Shown: positions 28,348 through 28,460 of the stretch, piece after piece
Position numbering within the stretch: position 1 is the stretch's first letter
How the letters are laid out: each line of letters starts with the position of its first letter
DNA from: Clostridiales bacterium UBA7044
Lineage (GTDB): Bacteria > Bacillota > Clostridia > Oscillospirales > Oscillospiraceae
Assembly: GCA_002493965.1 (NCBI GenBank)
Contig: DLAP01000037.1
Span: forward strand, 1 to 28,460
Length of the DNA: 28,460 nucleotides
Direction of reading: 5' to 3'
Position numbers and translations under genes: made by a program
The notes under the pieces: model-generated
Told to the model about the DNA's origin: nothing
Database searches by the model: none
What the model saw: only the letters and a program-made list of their open reading frames with translations

Positions 28348-28386
28348 AACCCACTTGGCTCCCCCAGAGGGGGCGCCAAGTGGGTT
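28348..28386. terminator. Long hairpin after the DUF1653 gene (CTCCCCC-type)
   Basis: An 11-bp stem AACCCACTTGG / CCAAGTGGGTT encloses a second stem CTCCCCC / GGGGGCG. It resembles the right end of the MITE-like element at 10642-10776. It probably ends DUF1653 transcription, although only weak T-richness follows. The last 70 bp of the window (28387-28460) contain a further CTTGGCTCTCCC fragment and no gene start. Confidence 0.6.
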
Positions 28387-28460
28387 GTACCTTGCCTTTA
28401 CCTCTCTAAAACCTTTGAACCACGCCCTTGGCTCTCCCGGTAATGTCAAGAGTTATGCGC

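Noticed and set aside
26140..28449. 769-residue minus-strand ORF, the longest in the window
   Set aside because: It is the mirror of the deacetylase-like gene in GC-rich codons. The plus-strand gene has promoter, SD, terminator and recognisable domains; the mirror has low-complexity Gly/His/Val content and no start signals.

Overview
The window looks like a moderately GC-rich, spore-forming-lineage Firmicute of the class Clostridia, most likely Oscillospiraceae/Ruminococcaceae. The evidence is a GerW sporulation protein next to scpA/scpB, a long Gram-positive-type SRP RNA beside dnaX-ybaB-recR, strong SD sequences (GGAGG types), near-consensus sigma-A promoters with 16-17 bp spacers, and many small intergenic palindromic repeats. 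This is chromosomal core sequence. I see no phage genes, transposase, CRISPR array, tRNA or 5S/16S/23S rRNA.

Left part (1-3,600): a cobalamin riboswitch has its own promoter and two downstream terminators but no visible target gene. It is followed by a TIM-barrel protein gene, a repeat-rich 440 bp gap, a sortase gene and ornithine carbamoyltransferase (argF), all on the minus strand. The argF promoter sits inside a perfect 16-bp-arm palindrome and faces the promoter of a small XRE-type regulator.

3,600-7,100: the XRE regulator, a 46-residue ORF with a TTG start and excellent SD, a small membrane protein, and a ZIP metal transporter on the plus strand. They converge on a DtxR/MntR-type metal regulator (minus) that has a dyad over its own promoter. 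A small lipoprotein gene follows.

7,100-11,800: a CUT1-type sugar ABC importer operon on the minus strand (permease, permease, solute-binding protein) without an ATPase. The binding protein carries an unusual C-terminal transmembrane helix. Upstream are tandem repeats, a MITE-like element and a PfkB-family sugar kinase.

11,800-17,500 (minus strand): recR, ybaB, dnaX and SRP RNA form the arrangement known from Bacillus. Beyond them lie an acyl carrier protein gene, an HI0933/BaiN-type flavoprotein and an RpiR-type regulator.

17,500-22,400 (minus strand): scpA-scpB-DUF2953-gerW, D-Ala-D-Ala carboxypeptidase and an RluB-type pseudouridine synthase. This is a conserved chromosome-segregation, sporulation and cell-wall neighbourhood.

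22,400-28,460: a small membrane protein, a uridine-kinase-like nucleoside kinase (minus), a membrane-linked XRE/LiaF-like regulator with possible paired operators, a large membrane-anchored deacetylase-like protein with an acidic N-terminus, and a DUF1653 protein.

The most interesting content is non-coding: (i) the stand-alone cobalamin riboswitch transcription unit, and (ii) a ~180 bp multi-hairpin repeat in two copies whose stems differ by compensatory changes, one copy of which encodes the C-terminal tail and stop codon of the carboxypeptidase. Several other small structured repeat families also occur.
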